From: RGIG1959 sp964564305
Lineage (GTDB): Bacteria > Bacillota > Clostridia > Oscillospirales > Acutalibacteraceae
DNA: 18,357 nucleotides
Assembly: GCA_964564305.1 (NCBI GenBank)
Contig: CAZMAM010000030.1
Location: forward strand, 1-18,357
Direction: 5' to 3'
Shown: in pieces, positions 1-7,255 of the stretch
Position numbering within the stretch: position 1 is the first letter of the stretch
Layout of the letters: each line of letters opens with the position of its first letter
Notes under the pieces: model-generated
Told to the model about the DNA's origin: nothing
Database searches by the model: none
What the model saw: the letters and a program-made list of their open reading frames with translations, nothing else
Translations under genes and position numbers: made by a program

Positions 1-104
1 GATCTCTATGGATTTTTAATATTCAGGTGTTCAAGTTGATTTTACAATGCGCGATAAAAAAATTACACAAAAATGTGTCTACTTACTTGACTATAGTCCA
101 CTAT

Positions 105-245
105 GCATATCCGTATGGTCTCGGTGACCGCTTTCAATGTTGGGCCGTACAGACGCGTTTGCTCATCAAATACTTTCGTGAACGTGATGTATTGGTAAAC
201 GATGTCTCCCTCCTGGCCCTCCGTCAGCACATGAATCCTTAAGGC
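105..245 (-). pseudogene. Fragment resembling the C-terminal part of an Rpn / PD-(D/E)XK family transposase-like protein
   Basis: Read on the minus strand, about 45 codons encode a stretch beginning near RIHVLTEGQEG and continuing through YITFTKVFDEQ and LKAVTETIRIC. From memory this resembles the segment of Rpn-family proteins (PD-(D/E)XK nuclease family transposase, TIGR01784-like) in which a 'YITFTK..DEQ..LYG.TQKAVTETIRIC' pattern precedes the C-terminal tail. There is no N-terminal nuclease domain in the window. The similarity stops abruptly on both sides: at about 243, where an inverted-repeat element begins, and after the IRIC motif near 105. The minus-strand frame stays open to 63 but loses family character. 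A weak minus-strand hairpin with a T7 tract (rc of about 55-82) follows. I read it as a decayed remnant. The family call rests on recall of a pattern, so confidence is modest. Confidence 0.38.
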
Positions 246-417
246 AACACCGCATAAAGATTGTCGTGCGTGAAGCAAAGAGCGGATTTTTCGTCAGATG
301 AAACAAAAACCGCAGGGAAACCTTTGTATATTCACGAAGATTTTTAACCTAATTACGGGGAATAAGCCCAGCCGTAGGGCAGGCATTGCGCAAGTCTGCT
401 TTTTGTGCTGTGTTGCC
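243..417. mobile_element. 175-bp inverted-repeat element (MITE-like or a solo IS remnant)
   Basis: The segment is bounded by imperfect inverted repeats: 243-258 reads GGCAACACCGCATAAA, and the reverse complement of 402-417 reads GGCAACACAGCACAAA (14 of 16 identical). Between them there is no convincing coding frame. The interior contains another fold-back, with a GCGG-T-rich arm at 282-291 pairing with an A-rich-CCGC arm at 305-313. An obvious target-site duplication is not visible; the flanks (TTAA on the left, ATAA on the right) are both AT-rich but not clearly duplicated. Size, inverted ends and lack of a transposase fit a miniature inverted-repeat element. It abuts an apparent transposase-like gene fragment, which fits a local hotspot for mobile DNA. 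It could also be a chance inverted repeat around an ordinary intergenic structure, but the 14/16 match makes that less likely. Confidence 0.5.
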
Positions 418-496
418 ATAAATATTTTGATTTATTTATCGATCTCACATCAGTGGTAACACTACAAGAATACCCAAGGAAATTTTTACAAACCGC

Positions 497-525
497 TTGC
501 CATTTTGCCGATTTTGCCCCATAAT
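497..525 (+). promoter_or_regulatory. Candidate sigma-A-type promoter for pth-mfd
   Basis: TTGCCA at 497-502 and CATAAT at 520-525 are separated by 17 bp, each one base from consensus. Transcription would begin near 532, leaving a leader of only about 13 nt with the Shine-Dalgarno at its 5' end. That is short, so an upstream promoter is also possible. Between the inverted-repeat element (ending 417) and this site, 418-496 is AT-rich and I see no gene in it. Confidence 0.35.
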
Positions 526-544
526 AAAGGCGGAGGAATTGCGT

Positions 545-1141
545 ATGTTTGGGAAAAATCAGCCGGCGGTCGCCTGGCTCATTGTGGGCTTGGGCAACCC
601 CGGAAAAGCGTATGAAAACACGCGCCACAATGCGGGGTTTCTGGGTATCGACCGCTTGGCGGAAGATCTCGGGGTACGGATTAACCGGAACAAATTTCAA
701 TCGCTCACCGCCCGCGCACAAATCGGAGATATTCCCGTATTGCTGATGAAACCGCAGACCATGATGAACCAAAGCGGTATCGCGGTACAGCAAGCGGCCG
801 ATTTTTACCGGCTGGAACCGGAAAATATTTTAGTGCTTTCCGACGATATCCACCTGCGTCCCGGCGCATTGCGCATTCGCAAAAGCGGAAGCGCCGGCGG
901 GCAAAACGGACTCAAAGACATTATTCTTTGCCTTGGGAGCGAAAATTTTCCCCGCATACGCATCGGCGTCGGGGATAAGCCGCACCCGGATGCGGATTTG
1001 GTAAAATGGGTGCTCTCCCGATTTTCCGCCGAAGACATGGCGGTGATGCGCCCCGCCTTCGAGAGCGCGGCAAAGGCGGCGGTTCTGATTGCACAGGGGC
1101 AAACAGATCGCGCCATGAACCTCTACAACCGTAGCGAATAA
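545..1141 (+). CDS. pth: Peptidyl-tRNA hydrolase
   Basis: Cytosolic esterase that cleaves the ester bond of peptidyl-tRNAs released early from ribosomes and so recycles tRNA. The 198-residue product has the usual bacterial Pth length. Visible family motifs are VGLGNPG (Asn18, equivalent to E. coli Asn10), NTRHNAGF (His28, the catalytic His20 equivalent), KPQTMMNQSG (Asn68 equivalent) and LSDDIHL (Asp93 equivalent). The later motif, normally GGHNGLK, reads GGQNGLK here, so the residue equivalent to E. coli His113 is glutamine. I chose ATG 545 because GGAGG at 532-536 is 8 nt upstream; an in-frame TTG at 497 has no such site and would add a non-conserved N-terminus. The gene is followed 131 nt later by mfd on the same strand with no clear terminator between, so co-transcription is likely. 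Confidence 0.96.
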   Translation: MFGKNQPAVAWLIVGLGNPGKAYENTRHNAGFLGIDRLAEDLGVRINRNKFQSLTARAQIGDIPVLLMKPQTMMNQSGIAVQQAADFYRLEPENILVLSDDIHLRPGALRIRKSGSAGGQNGLKDIILCLGSENFPRIRIGVGDKPHPDADLVKWVLSRFSAEDMAVMRPAFESAAKAAVLIAQGQTDRAMNLYNRSE

Positions 1142-1272
1142 CCGCATCAAAACTCAACCCGCATGAACCGCATTTGGAATTTGTTTTCCTATGCGAAAAT
1201 CCGCCGCGCTGTCCATACGAAATTTGTCCCGAAATTCCTGAAACGGCCCCGAAAATGGCAAGGAGGAAAACC

Positions 1273-4200
1273 GTGAAAACCGTTTTGGCCAAAGCCATAT
1301 CATCCTACCCCGGGTATCAATCCCTTTTGCAAGCCGTCCAAAGCCGCCGGACACCCGTTTTGGTAACCGGTCTTGGCGCCATACACAAGGCGCTGATTGC
1401 CGGTGCGCTCTCGCAAGTGTATCGCCTGCCCCTGATTCTCACCGGAGACGAAACGGAAGCCATGCGGCTGTGCGACGATCTGCGTGCCATGGGATGCAAT
1501 GCGCTGTTTTATCCGGCCAAAGATCTGGAGCTCTCCCAAATGGAATCCGTTTCTCGCGATTACGAACGGCAGCGCCTTTCGGTACTGAGCGCGCTGGCCG
1601 AAGAACAGGCAGACGCAGCAGACGCAGTGGTGACAACCGCCGAAGCGGCGGCGCAGCTGACGCTTCCGCCAAAAGAGCTTGCTGCACGCACCGTACGGGT
1701 GACCTGCGGAAAAACACTCCCGGTTTCCGAATTTACACAAGCGCTGATTGCGGCCGGATATGAGCGCTGTGAGCAGGTAGAGAGCGCCGGAGAATTTGCG
1801 GTGCGCGGAGGAATAACGGATATTTTCCCCGCGGCGGGCGATTTTCCCGTCCGCCTAGATTTTTGGGGAGATACGGTGGATTCCATCGCTTTTTTCGATC
1901 CCGAAACCCAGCGCCGAACCGAAGAAACCGAATCGGTTTGCATCCCTCCAGCAACGGAGCTGCTGAGTGACCCTGTCGCCCTGGCACAAAAAATCACCGC
2001 ACTCGCCGCCTCTCTTCGCGGAAAACAAGCAAGAGCCAGAGATTGGCTTACGGCGGATGCGCAAAAACTGCAAAACGGCATTGTACCGCCTTTAGACCGC
2101 TATTTTCCGCTTTTATACGCAAAACCTGCTTCGTTGTTTGATTATCTGCCAAACAGCCTGATTTTTGTTTCGGAATGGAACAGGACGGACGAACAGCTCC
2201 GTGGCGCGCATTTTCGCCTCAAAGAAGAAATCACGGCGCTTTTGGAACGCGGTCAGCTGTGTAAATCGCTGGACACCTTTTTGCTGACTCCGGAGGAATT
2301 TCTCGTCCGCGTGCAAAAGAGCCGAACGATCATTGCTGAGAGCTTTATGCGCTCTTTGGGGGATATTTCCGCAGCCTGTACAATGCAATTAAATTTGCGG
2401 CAGCTTCCGCCCTTTTCGGGCGCGCAGGAGATGCTGTACGATGATGTGCGTGACGCACTTGCCAAAGGAGCCGCGTGCATCGTGCTGGCCGGGCAGGAAG
2501 AAACCGTCGCAAGGCGCTTAACAGACGATATTGCCAATGCCGGTCTTCCCGCCCTTTATGCCCCGGATCCGAAAGAACCGGTGAAGGGCAGGATTTTGGT
2601 GACCACCGGCGGGCTTTCCGCCGGAGCGGATTTGGTAGAGGGAGAAACGGTCATCTTTACCCACGGAAAACCACCCCGCCCTGCCCGAAAACGGCTGGCA
2701 CACAAAAGAAACCGCGGTGCGCCCATAGGCAATCTGACGGATCTCAAGCCCGGGGATTATGTGGTGCACGCCGCGCACGGCATCGGCATATATCGCGGAA
2801 TCCGGCAGCTTGAAGTTCAGGGAATCATTAAGGATTATCTCCGGCTGGAATACGCAGGCGGAGACGCACTTTACGTTCCGGTGACCCAGATGGATCTTAT
2901 CTCCCGCTATGTCGGTTCCAAGGAAGACGCCTCGCTGCGGCTGCACAAACTGGGCGGACAGGAATGGCAAAAAGCAAAAACTCGCGTGCGCTCGGCGGTG
3001 AAAGATATCGCCAAAGAACTGATTACCCTATATTCCCGTCGCATGGCCACCGTAGGCTTTGCTTTCGCGCCGGACGATGAATGGCAATACGATTTCGAGC
3101 GCCAGTTTCAATATGAAGAAACCGATGATCAGCTGCGCTGCGCCCAAGAGATTCGGCAAGATATGCAGCGCGCGGTGCCCATGGATCGGTTGCTGTGCGG
3201 AGACGTCGGCTTCGGCAAAACGGAGGTCGCACTGCGGGCCGCCTTTCGGTGCGTTTCACAGGGCAAACAGTGCGTCATTTTGGTACCCACAACCATTTTG
3301 GCATACCAGCATTATCAAACCGTGACCCAGCGGTTCGCGGATTTTCCGGTTACGGTGGAAATGCTCTCCCGCTTTCGCACTCCAAAACAGCAGGCGGATA
3401 TTTTGACCAAGGCGCAGCAAGGGAAAATCGATATTCTCATCGGTACCCACCGGCTGCTCTCCGACGACGTCCGGCTCAAAGATCTGGGGCTGTTTATCGT
3501 AGACGAGGAACAGCGGTTCGGAGTGTCGCAGAAAGAAAAAATCAAGGAGCGGTACCCGGCGGTGGATGTACTCACCCTTTCCGCCACGCCCATTCCGCGC
3601 ACGTTGAATATGGCCATGAGTGGCATACGGGATATGTCGGTCATCGAGGAAGCGCCGCAGGATCGCCACCCGGTGCAAACCTATGTGCTGGAAGAAGACT
3701 TCGGAATTTTGGACGATGCCATCCGCCGGGAATTGCTGCGGGGCGGACAGGTGTATTATCTGCATAACCGCATCGATACCATCACCCGTTGCGCCGCCGG
3801 GCTGAAAATCCGCCTTCCCGACGCGCGAATCGCCGTGGCGCACGGCAAGATGAGTGAAGAAGAACTTTCGGATATTTGGCGGCAGGTAATCGACCGGGAA
3901 GTGGATATTCTCGTCTGCACCACCATTATCGAGACCGGAGTGGACATCCCAAACGTTAACACGCTGATTATCGAAAACGCCGACAGGTACGGGCTTTCCC
4001 AGTTGCACCAGCTTCGGGGCAGGGTGGGGCGCAGCGCGAGGCGGGCCTACGCGTACCTCACATTTAAGCGAGGCAAGGTGCTGGACGAAACCGCCGCCAA
4101 ACGGCTGGAGGCCATGCGGGAATTCACCGAATTCGGTGCCGGTTTCCAAATCGCGCTGAAAGATATGGAGATTCGCGGCGCGGGAAATCTTTTGGGCGCG

Positions 4201-4764
4201 CAGCAGCACGGACATATGGACGCAGTGGGGTACGATCTGTACCTGAAACTGCTTTCCGAAGCGGTCAGCGAACAAAAGGGAGAACCACCGCAAGAAGAAA
4301 CGGAATGCTTAATCGATCTGCCGGTGACCGCCCACATCCCGGAAAAATATATTCCGGAAAACGCTCGCCGGCTGGAAATGTACCGCCGCATCGCGGATAT
4401 CCGCACACAGGAAGACAGCTTGGACGTCTACGACGAACTAACCGACCGTTTCGGAGATCCTCCGAAAGCGGTGCTCGATCTCATGGACGTGGCCCTCCTG
4501 CGTGCATCGGCGGCGCAGTGCGGCATCACGGAAGTCCGCGAACAAAACGGGACATTGTTGCTGTACCCAAAAAAGCTGGATCTTTCTGTCACCTCCGCCC
4601 TGCTCTCCGGCCTCAAGGGTCGGGTGATGGTCAGCGCCGGCGCAAAACCGTATTATGCCGTTAAGCCGAAAGCGGGGCAGCGCATGACAGACGCCCTGCG
4701 CGAAGCGACCGATGCTATGCGCAATCCGCCGAAAAAATCCCCGGCAAATCCGCCAAACGCTTGA
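1273..4764 (+). CDS. mfd: Transcription-repair coupling factor Mfd
   Basis: Superfamily-2 DNA translocase that pushes stalled RNA polymerase off damaged template and recruits UvrA for nucleotide excision repair. The 1,163-residue length matches the family. In order: a UvrB-like N-terminal region (about 1-450), the RNA-polymerase-interacting module starting near LKPGDYVVHAAHGIGIYRG (about 491-510), Walker A GDVGFGKTE (643-651), the DEEQ box with following RFGV (744-751), SATPIPRTLNMA (motif III), the RGRVGR motif VI (about 915-920), and the C-terminal D7 autoinhibitory region. I chose GTG 1273 because AGGAGG at 1261-1266 lies 6 nt upstream; in-frame ATG 1255 and TTG 1174 lack a site that well placed. 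The stop codon overlaps the -35 box of the downstream trp promoter. The pth-mfd adjacency is common in Firmicutes. Confidence 0.97.
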   Translation: MKTVLAKAISSYPGYQSLLQAVQSRRTPVLVTGLGAIHKALIAGALSQVYRLPLILTGDETEAMRLCDDLRAMGCNALFYPAKDLELSQMESVSRDYERQRLSVLSALAEEQADAADAVVTTAEAAAQLTLPPKELAARTVRVTCGKTLPVSEFTQALIAAGYERCEQVESAGEFAVRGGITDIFPAAGDFPVRLDFWGDTVDSIAFFDPETQRRTEETESVCIPPATELLSDPVALAQKITALAASLRGKQARARDWLTADAQKLQNGIVPPLDRYFPLLYAKPASLFDYLPNSLIFVSEWNRTDEQLRGAHFRLKEEITALLERGQLCKSLDTFLLTPEEFLVRVQKSRTIIAESFMRSLGDISAACTMQLNLRQLPPFSGAQEMLYDDVRDALAKGAACIVLAGQEETVARRLTDDIANAGLPALYAPDPKEPVKGRILVTTGGLSAGADLVEGETVIFTHGKPPRPARKRLAHKRNRGAPIGNLTDLKPGDYVVHAAHGIGIYRGIRQLEVQGIIKDYLRLEYAGGDALYVPVTQMDLISRYVGSKEDASLRLHKLGGQEWQKAKTRVRSAVKDIAKELITLYSRRMATVGFAFAPDDEWQYDFERQFQYEETDDQLRCAQEIRQDMQRAVPMDRLLCGDVGFGKTEVALRAAFRCVSQGKQCVILVPTTILAYQHYQTVTQRFADFPVTVEMLSRFRTPKQQADILTKAQQGKIDILIGTHRLLSDDVRLKDLGLFIVDEEQRFGVSQKEKIKERYPAVDVLTLSATPIPRTLNMAMSGIRDMSVIEEAPQDRHPVQTYVLEEDFGILDDAIRRELLRGGQVYYLHNRIDTITRCAAGLKIRLPDARIAVAHGKMSEEELSDIWRQVIDREVDILVCTTIIETGVDIPNVNTLIIENADRYGLSQLHQLRGRVGRSARRAYAYLTFKRGKVLDETAAKRLEAMREFTEFGAGFQIALKDMEIRGAGNLLGAQQHGHMDAVGYDLYLKLLSEAVSEQKGEPPQEETECLIDLPVTAHIPEKYIPENARRLEMYRRIADIRTQEDSLDVYDELTDRFGDPPKAVLDLMDVALLRASAAQCGITEVREQNGTLLLYPKKLDLSVTSALLSGLKGRVMVSAGAKPYYAVKPKAGQRMTDALREATDAMRNPPKKSPANPPNA

Positions 4765-4789
4765 CATCCTGGAAAAAGATTGGTATACT
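4761..4789 (+). promoter_or_regulatory. Near-consensus promoter of the trp operon
   Basis: A perfect TTGACA (-35) at 4761-4766 is followed after exactly 17 bp by TATACT (-10) at 4784-4789, with an extended -10 TG at 4781-4782. The TGA at 4762-4764 inside the -35 box is also the mfd stop codon. Transcription should start around 4796, giving a leader of about 400 nt that contains the T-box. Such a strong promoter suggests that control is exercised mainly by downstream attenuation rather than by initiation; this is inference. Confidence 0.85.
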
Positions 4790-4829
4790 GATGCCTGAAA
4801 AAAACAAGTCTTTCACTAAATAATATACG

Positions 4830-5113
4830 AAACCGATGAAGCGAAAGGGAAACGGTCACGCTCCCACAGAGAGCCCGCGAAGGCTGAGATCCGGGCGAAA
4901 AACGGGCCGTTGCCATGGGTCGCCGAGGGCGCGGTCAAAAGGGCGCGTATCGCTCCGAGTAATCCGCGACGCATTAGGCAGCGTTAACGGCCGGCAAAGG
5001 GGAAACCCTTTCCGTAAAGGGTGCGGCGCAAAGCCGCAAATCAAGGTGGTACCGCGGATAACCGTTATTCGTCCTTGGCAGAACAGGCGACATTCTGCCA
5101 AGGACGTTTTTCT
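4830..5113 (+). ncRNA. T-box riboswitch leader, predicted tRNA-Trp sensing
   Basis: The leader before trpE has T-box hallmarks. Stem I carries AGAGAG (4868-4873) and a GGCTGAGA apical motif (4882-4889). The T-box core TGGTACCGCG is at 5047-5056, preceded by AAGG (5043-5046). A CCTT inside the downstream terminator arm (5073-5076) can pair with that AAGG to form the antiterminator. The TGGT bulge can pair with an acceptor end ending in CCA. T-boxes bind their cognate tRNA: uncharged tRNA stabilises the antiterminator and charged tRNA allows termination. A tRNA-Trp specificity is inferred from the trp operon. UGG at 4916-4918, on the 3' side of the stem I apical region, is my candidate specifier, but I could not fold the specifier loop, so its position is tentative. 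Confidence 0.88.
5070..5113 (+). terminator. Regulated intrinsic terminator of the T-box leader
   Basis: Arms 5070-5083 and 5093-5106 form a perfect 14-bp stem with a 9-nt loop, followed by five T's and CT. The 5' arm overlaps the bases needed for the antiterminator, so the two structures are mutually exclusive. It would also stop transcripts reading through from mfd unless tRNA-Trp is uncharged. Confidence 0.9.
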
Positions 5114-5202
5114 AAAATAGCGCGGATATTTACAAGCGCCAGCCAAACGCCTGAAAGAAGTTTTCATATCATCGCCACAGGCCCGCAAAGGAGGACAATG
5201 CC

Positions 5203-6666
5203 ATGACCGTCAGTCCGCCGCTGAGCGTTTTGCAAAGGCTGAAAGAAACGGGAAAGTATACCGTGGCTCCGGTCAGCACCGAACTGTACGCCGATGTCAA
5301 AACGCCGACGGAAGTGATGCGCGTACTGATGAACGCGTCGCGTCACTGTTTTATGCTGGAAAGCGCCGGGGACAACGAAACCTGGGGCCGGTACACATTT
5401 TTGGGATTTTCTCCGAAATGCCACATCACCTGTGAAAAAGGGGACATTCGGGTGGACGGCAAAACGGTTCCCGCTGTTTCCCCCGCCGAAGTCATCCGAA
5501 AAGTTCTGAGCAGATACAAAAGCCCCGTTTTCGAGAATATGCCGTCGTTTACCGGGGGGCTTGTGGGGTATTTTTCCTACGATTACCTGCAGTACTCCGA
5601 ACCTACCCTGCGGCTGGACGCAGCCGATTCCGAAGGTTTCAAAGATGCCGATCTGATGCTGTTTGACAAGGTCATCGCTTTTGATCATTTCCGGCAGAAA
5701 ATCGTGCTCATCGTAAATATCCCGCTTGACGATTTGCCGGAAGCATACGGGCGGGCAAAGCGGGATCTCGCAGAATTATCCCAGCTGATCCGAAACGGCG
5801 CCCCAAAACAAGAAACGGGCGGCACGGTATCCGGCGAATTTCGCCCGCTGTTTTCCGAAAGCGAATACGCCGATATGGTCAATCGGGCCAAGCGGCACAT
5901 TTACGAGGGGGATATTTTCCAGATTGTGTTGTCCAACCGGCTGGAAGCGCCGTTTGAGGGCAGCCTGTTCGACACTTACCGGGTGCTGCGCACGGTGAAC
6001 CCCTCCCCATATATGTTTTATTTTTCCGGTTCCGATATGGAAGTGGCGGGCGCCTCCCCCGAAACGCTGGTCAAACTGGAGCGCGGGGTATTGCACACCT
6101 TTCCGCTCGCCGGAACCCGACCCCGGGGCAAAACCCCCAAAGAGGACGCCGCGCTGGAAGCGGAACTGCTCGCCGATCCGAAAGAACTGGCGGAGCACAA
6201 TATGCTGGTGGATCTTGGGCGCAACGACATCGGAAAAATCAGCCGGTTCGGCACGGTGGAAGTGGAAGATTTTCACCGAATTCTGCGGTATTCCCATGTG
6301 ATGCACATCGGCTCCACCGTTCGGGGCATTCTGCGGGAAGATAAAGACGCGCTGGATGCCATCGATGCCATACTGCCCGCCGGAACCCTTTCGGGCGCAC
6401 CGAAACTTAGAGCGTGCCAGCTGATTAACGACTTGGAAAACTGCAAGCGCGGCATATACGGCGGCGCGATCGGCTATCTTGATTTTACCGGAAATCTGGA
6501 TACCTGCATTGCCATTCGCATTGCGTACAAAAAGAACGGAAAAGTTTTTGTGCGAAGCGGAGCGGGAATTGTGGCGGATTCCGTGCCGCAAAACGAATAC
6601 CGCGAGTGCCTCAACAAGGCGGCAGCGGTTATCGGGGCGCTGAACACCCGCATTGAGGAGGAATAA
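5203..6666 (+). CDS. trpE: Anthranilate synthase component I
   Basis: Converts chorismate to anthranilate with ammonia delivered from the TrpG subunit; first committed step of tryptophan synthesis. The 487-residue protein carries the N-terminal MLES motif (residues about 50-53), the counterpart of the LLES tryptophan-feedback site. The C-terminal chorismate-binding domain is intact: GASPETLVKLERG, PLAGTRPRGKT, LVDLGRNDIGK, HVMHIGSTVRG, AGTLSGAPKLRA and YGGAIGYLDFTGN. ATG 5203 is chosen because AAAGGAGG (5187-5194) is 8 nt upstream; an out-of-frame ATG 5 nt earlier would give only a two-codon ORF. It is the first gene after the T-box and its last codons contain the ribosome binding site for trpG. 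I favour TrpE over PabB because of the complete trp operon context and the feedback motif. Confidence 0.97.
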   Translation: MTVSPPLSVLQRLKETGKYTVAPVSTELYADVKTPTEVMRVLMNASRHCFMLESAGDNETWGRYTFLGFSPKCHITCEKGDIRVDGKTVPAVSPAEVIRKVLSRYKSPVFENMPSFTGGLVGYFSYDYLQYSEPTLRLDAADSEGFKDADLMLFDKVIAFDHFRQKIVLIVNIPLDDLPEAYGRAKRDLAELSQLIRNGAPKQETGGTVSGEFRPLFSESEYADMVNRAKRHIYEGDIFQIVLSNRLEAPFEGSLFDTYRVLRTVNPSPYMFYFSGSDMEVAGASPETLVKLERGVLHTFPLAGTRPRGKTPKEDAALEAELLADPKELAEHNMLVDLGRNDIGKISRFGTVEVEDFHRILRYSHVMHIGSTVRGILREDKDALDAIDAILPAGTLSGAPKLRACQLINDLENCKRGIYGGAIGYLDFTGNLDTCIAIRIAYKKNGKVFVRSGAGIVADSVPQNEYRECLNKAAAVIGALNTRIEEE

Positions 6667-6670
6667 CCGC

Positions 6671-7255
6671 GTGATTTTGCTGATAGACAATTACGACAGT
6701 TTTTCCTACAATCTGTACCAGCTTTGCGGATCGATTGATCCGAATATCCGCGTGGTCAGAAACGACGCCGTGACGGTACGGGACGTCGCTGCCCTTGCCC
6801 CAAAGCACATCATTCTGTCCCCCGGACCGGGCAGGCCGGAAAATGCGGGCATCTGCGTTGAACTTGTTCGGGCGCTGGGCAGCCGCGTCCCGATACTCGG
6901 AGTGTGTCTGGGACATCAGGCAATCACCGTCGCATACGGCGGGAAGGTTTCGTACGCGAAAACCCTGATGCACGGAAAACAATCGGTTGCAACCCTATCG
7001 CTTTCCTGTCCGCTCTTTTCGGGATGCCCCGAAAGGGCACCGGTAGCCAGATATCATTCGCTGGCGGCACAGGAAAAGACTCTTCCCGAAACGCTTTCGG
7101 TCACCGCCCGCGCGGACGACGGAGAAATTATGGGTATCGCCCATACCCGTTACCCCGTTTACGGCGTTCAGTTTCATCCGGAATCGGTGCTGACTCCGAT
7201 CGGGCGCACGGTAATACAGAATTTTTTAACGCTGGGAGGCGAAAGGCATGATTAA
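6671..7255 (+). CDS. trpG: Anthranilate synthase component II (glutamine amidotransferase)
   Basis: Class I glutamine amidotransferase that hydrolyses glutamine and channels ammonia to TrpE. The 194-residue product begins with LLIDNYDSFSYNL and has the oxyanion segment LSPGPGRPENAG, the nucleophile Cys79 in GVCLGHQ, and the catalytic pair His169/Glu171 in VQFHPES. It is a stand-alone subunit, not fused to TrpD as in enterobacteria. GTG 6671 is chosen because GAGGAGG (6655-6661), inside the end of trpE, is 9 nt upstream; an upstream TTG at 6653 sits within trpE coding sequence and lacks a site. The 4-nt gap from trpE and the 8-nt overlap into trpD suggest coupled translation. Such subunits can be shared with aminodeoxychorismate synthase; whether that applies here cannot be seen. 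Confidence 0.95.
   Translation: MILLIDNYDSFSYNLYQLCGSIDPNIRVVRNDAVTVRDVAALAPKHIILSPGPGRPENAGICVELVRALGSRVPILGVCLGHQAITVAYGGKVSYAKTLMHGKQSVATLSLSCPLFSGCPERAPVARYHSLAAQEKTLPETLSVTARADDGEIMGIAHTRYPVYGVQFHPESVLTPIGRTVIQNFLTLGGERHD

Noticed and set aside
497..544. Upstream TTG start extending pth by 16 codons
   Set aside because: ATG 545 has GGAGG at 8-nt spacing and gives the normal Pth N-terminus; the extension is cysteine-rich and not family-like, and overlaps a promoter-like sequence.
1174..1272. Upstream TTG/ATG starts for mfd
   Set aside because: Only GTG 1273 has an ideally spaced AGGAGG; the extra residues show no Mfd character.
3256..4293. 345-codon open frame antisense to mfd
   Set aside because: It lies entirely opposite a well-conserved helicase domain and its peptide has no recognisable domain; typical shadow frame in GC-rich coding DNA.
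5198..5206. ATG-CCA-TGA two-codon ORF overlapping the trpE start
   Set aside because: Spacing from the ribosome site is only about 3 nt and the trpE ATG five bases later is ideal; most likely coincidence.
5776..6690. 304-codon open frame antisense to trpE
   Set aside because: Mirror of a conserved gene with codon structure, no ribosome site of note and no recognisable motifs.
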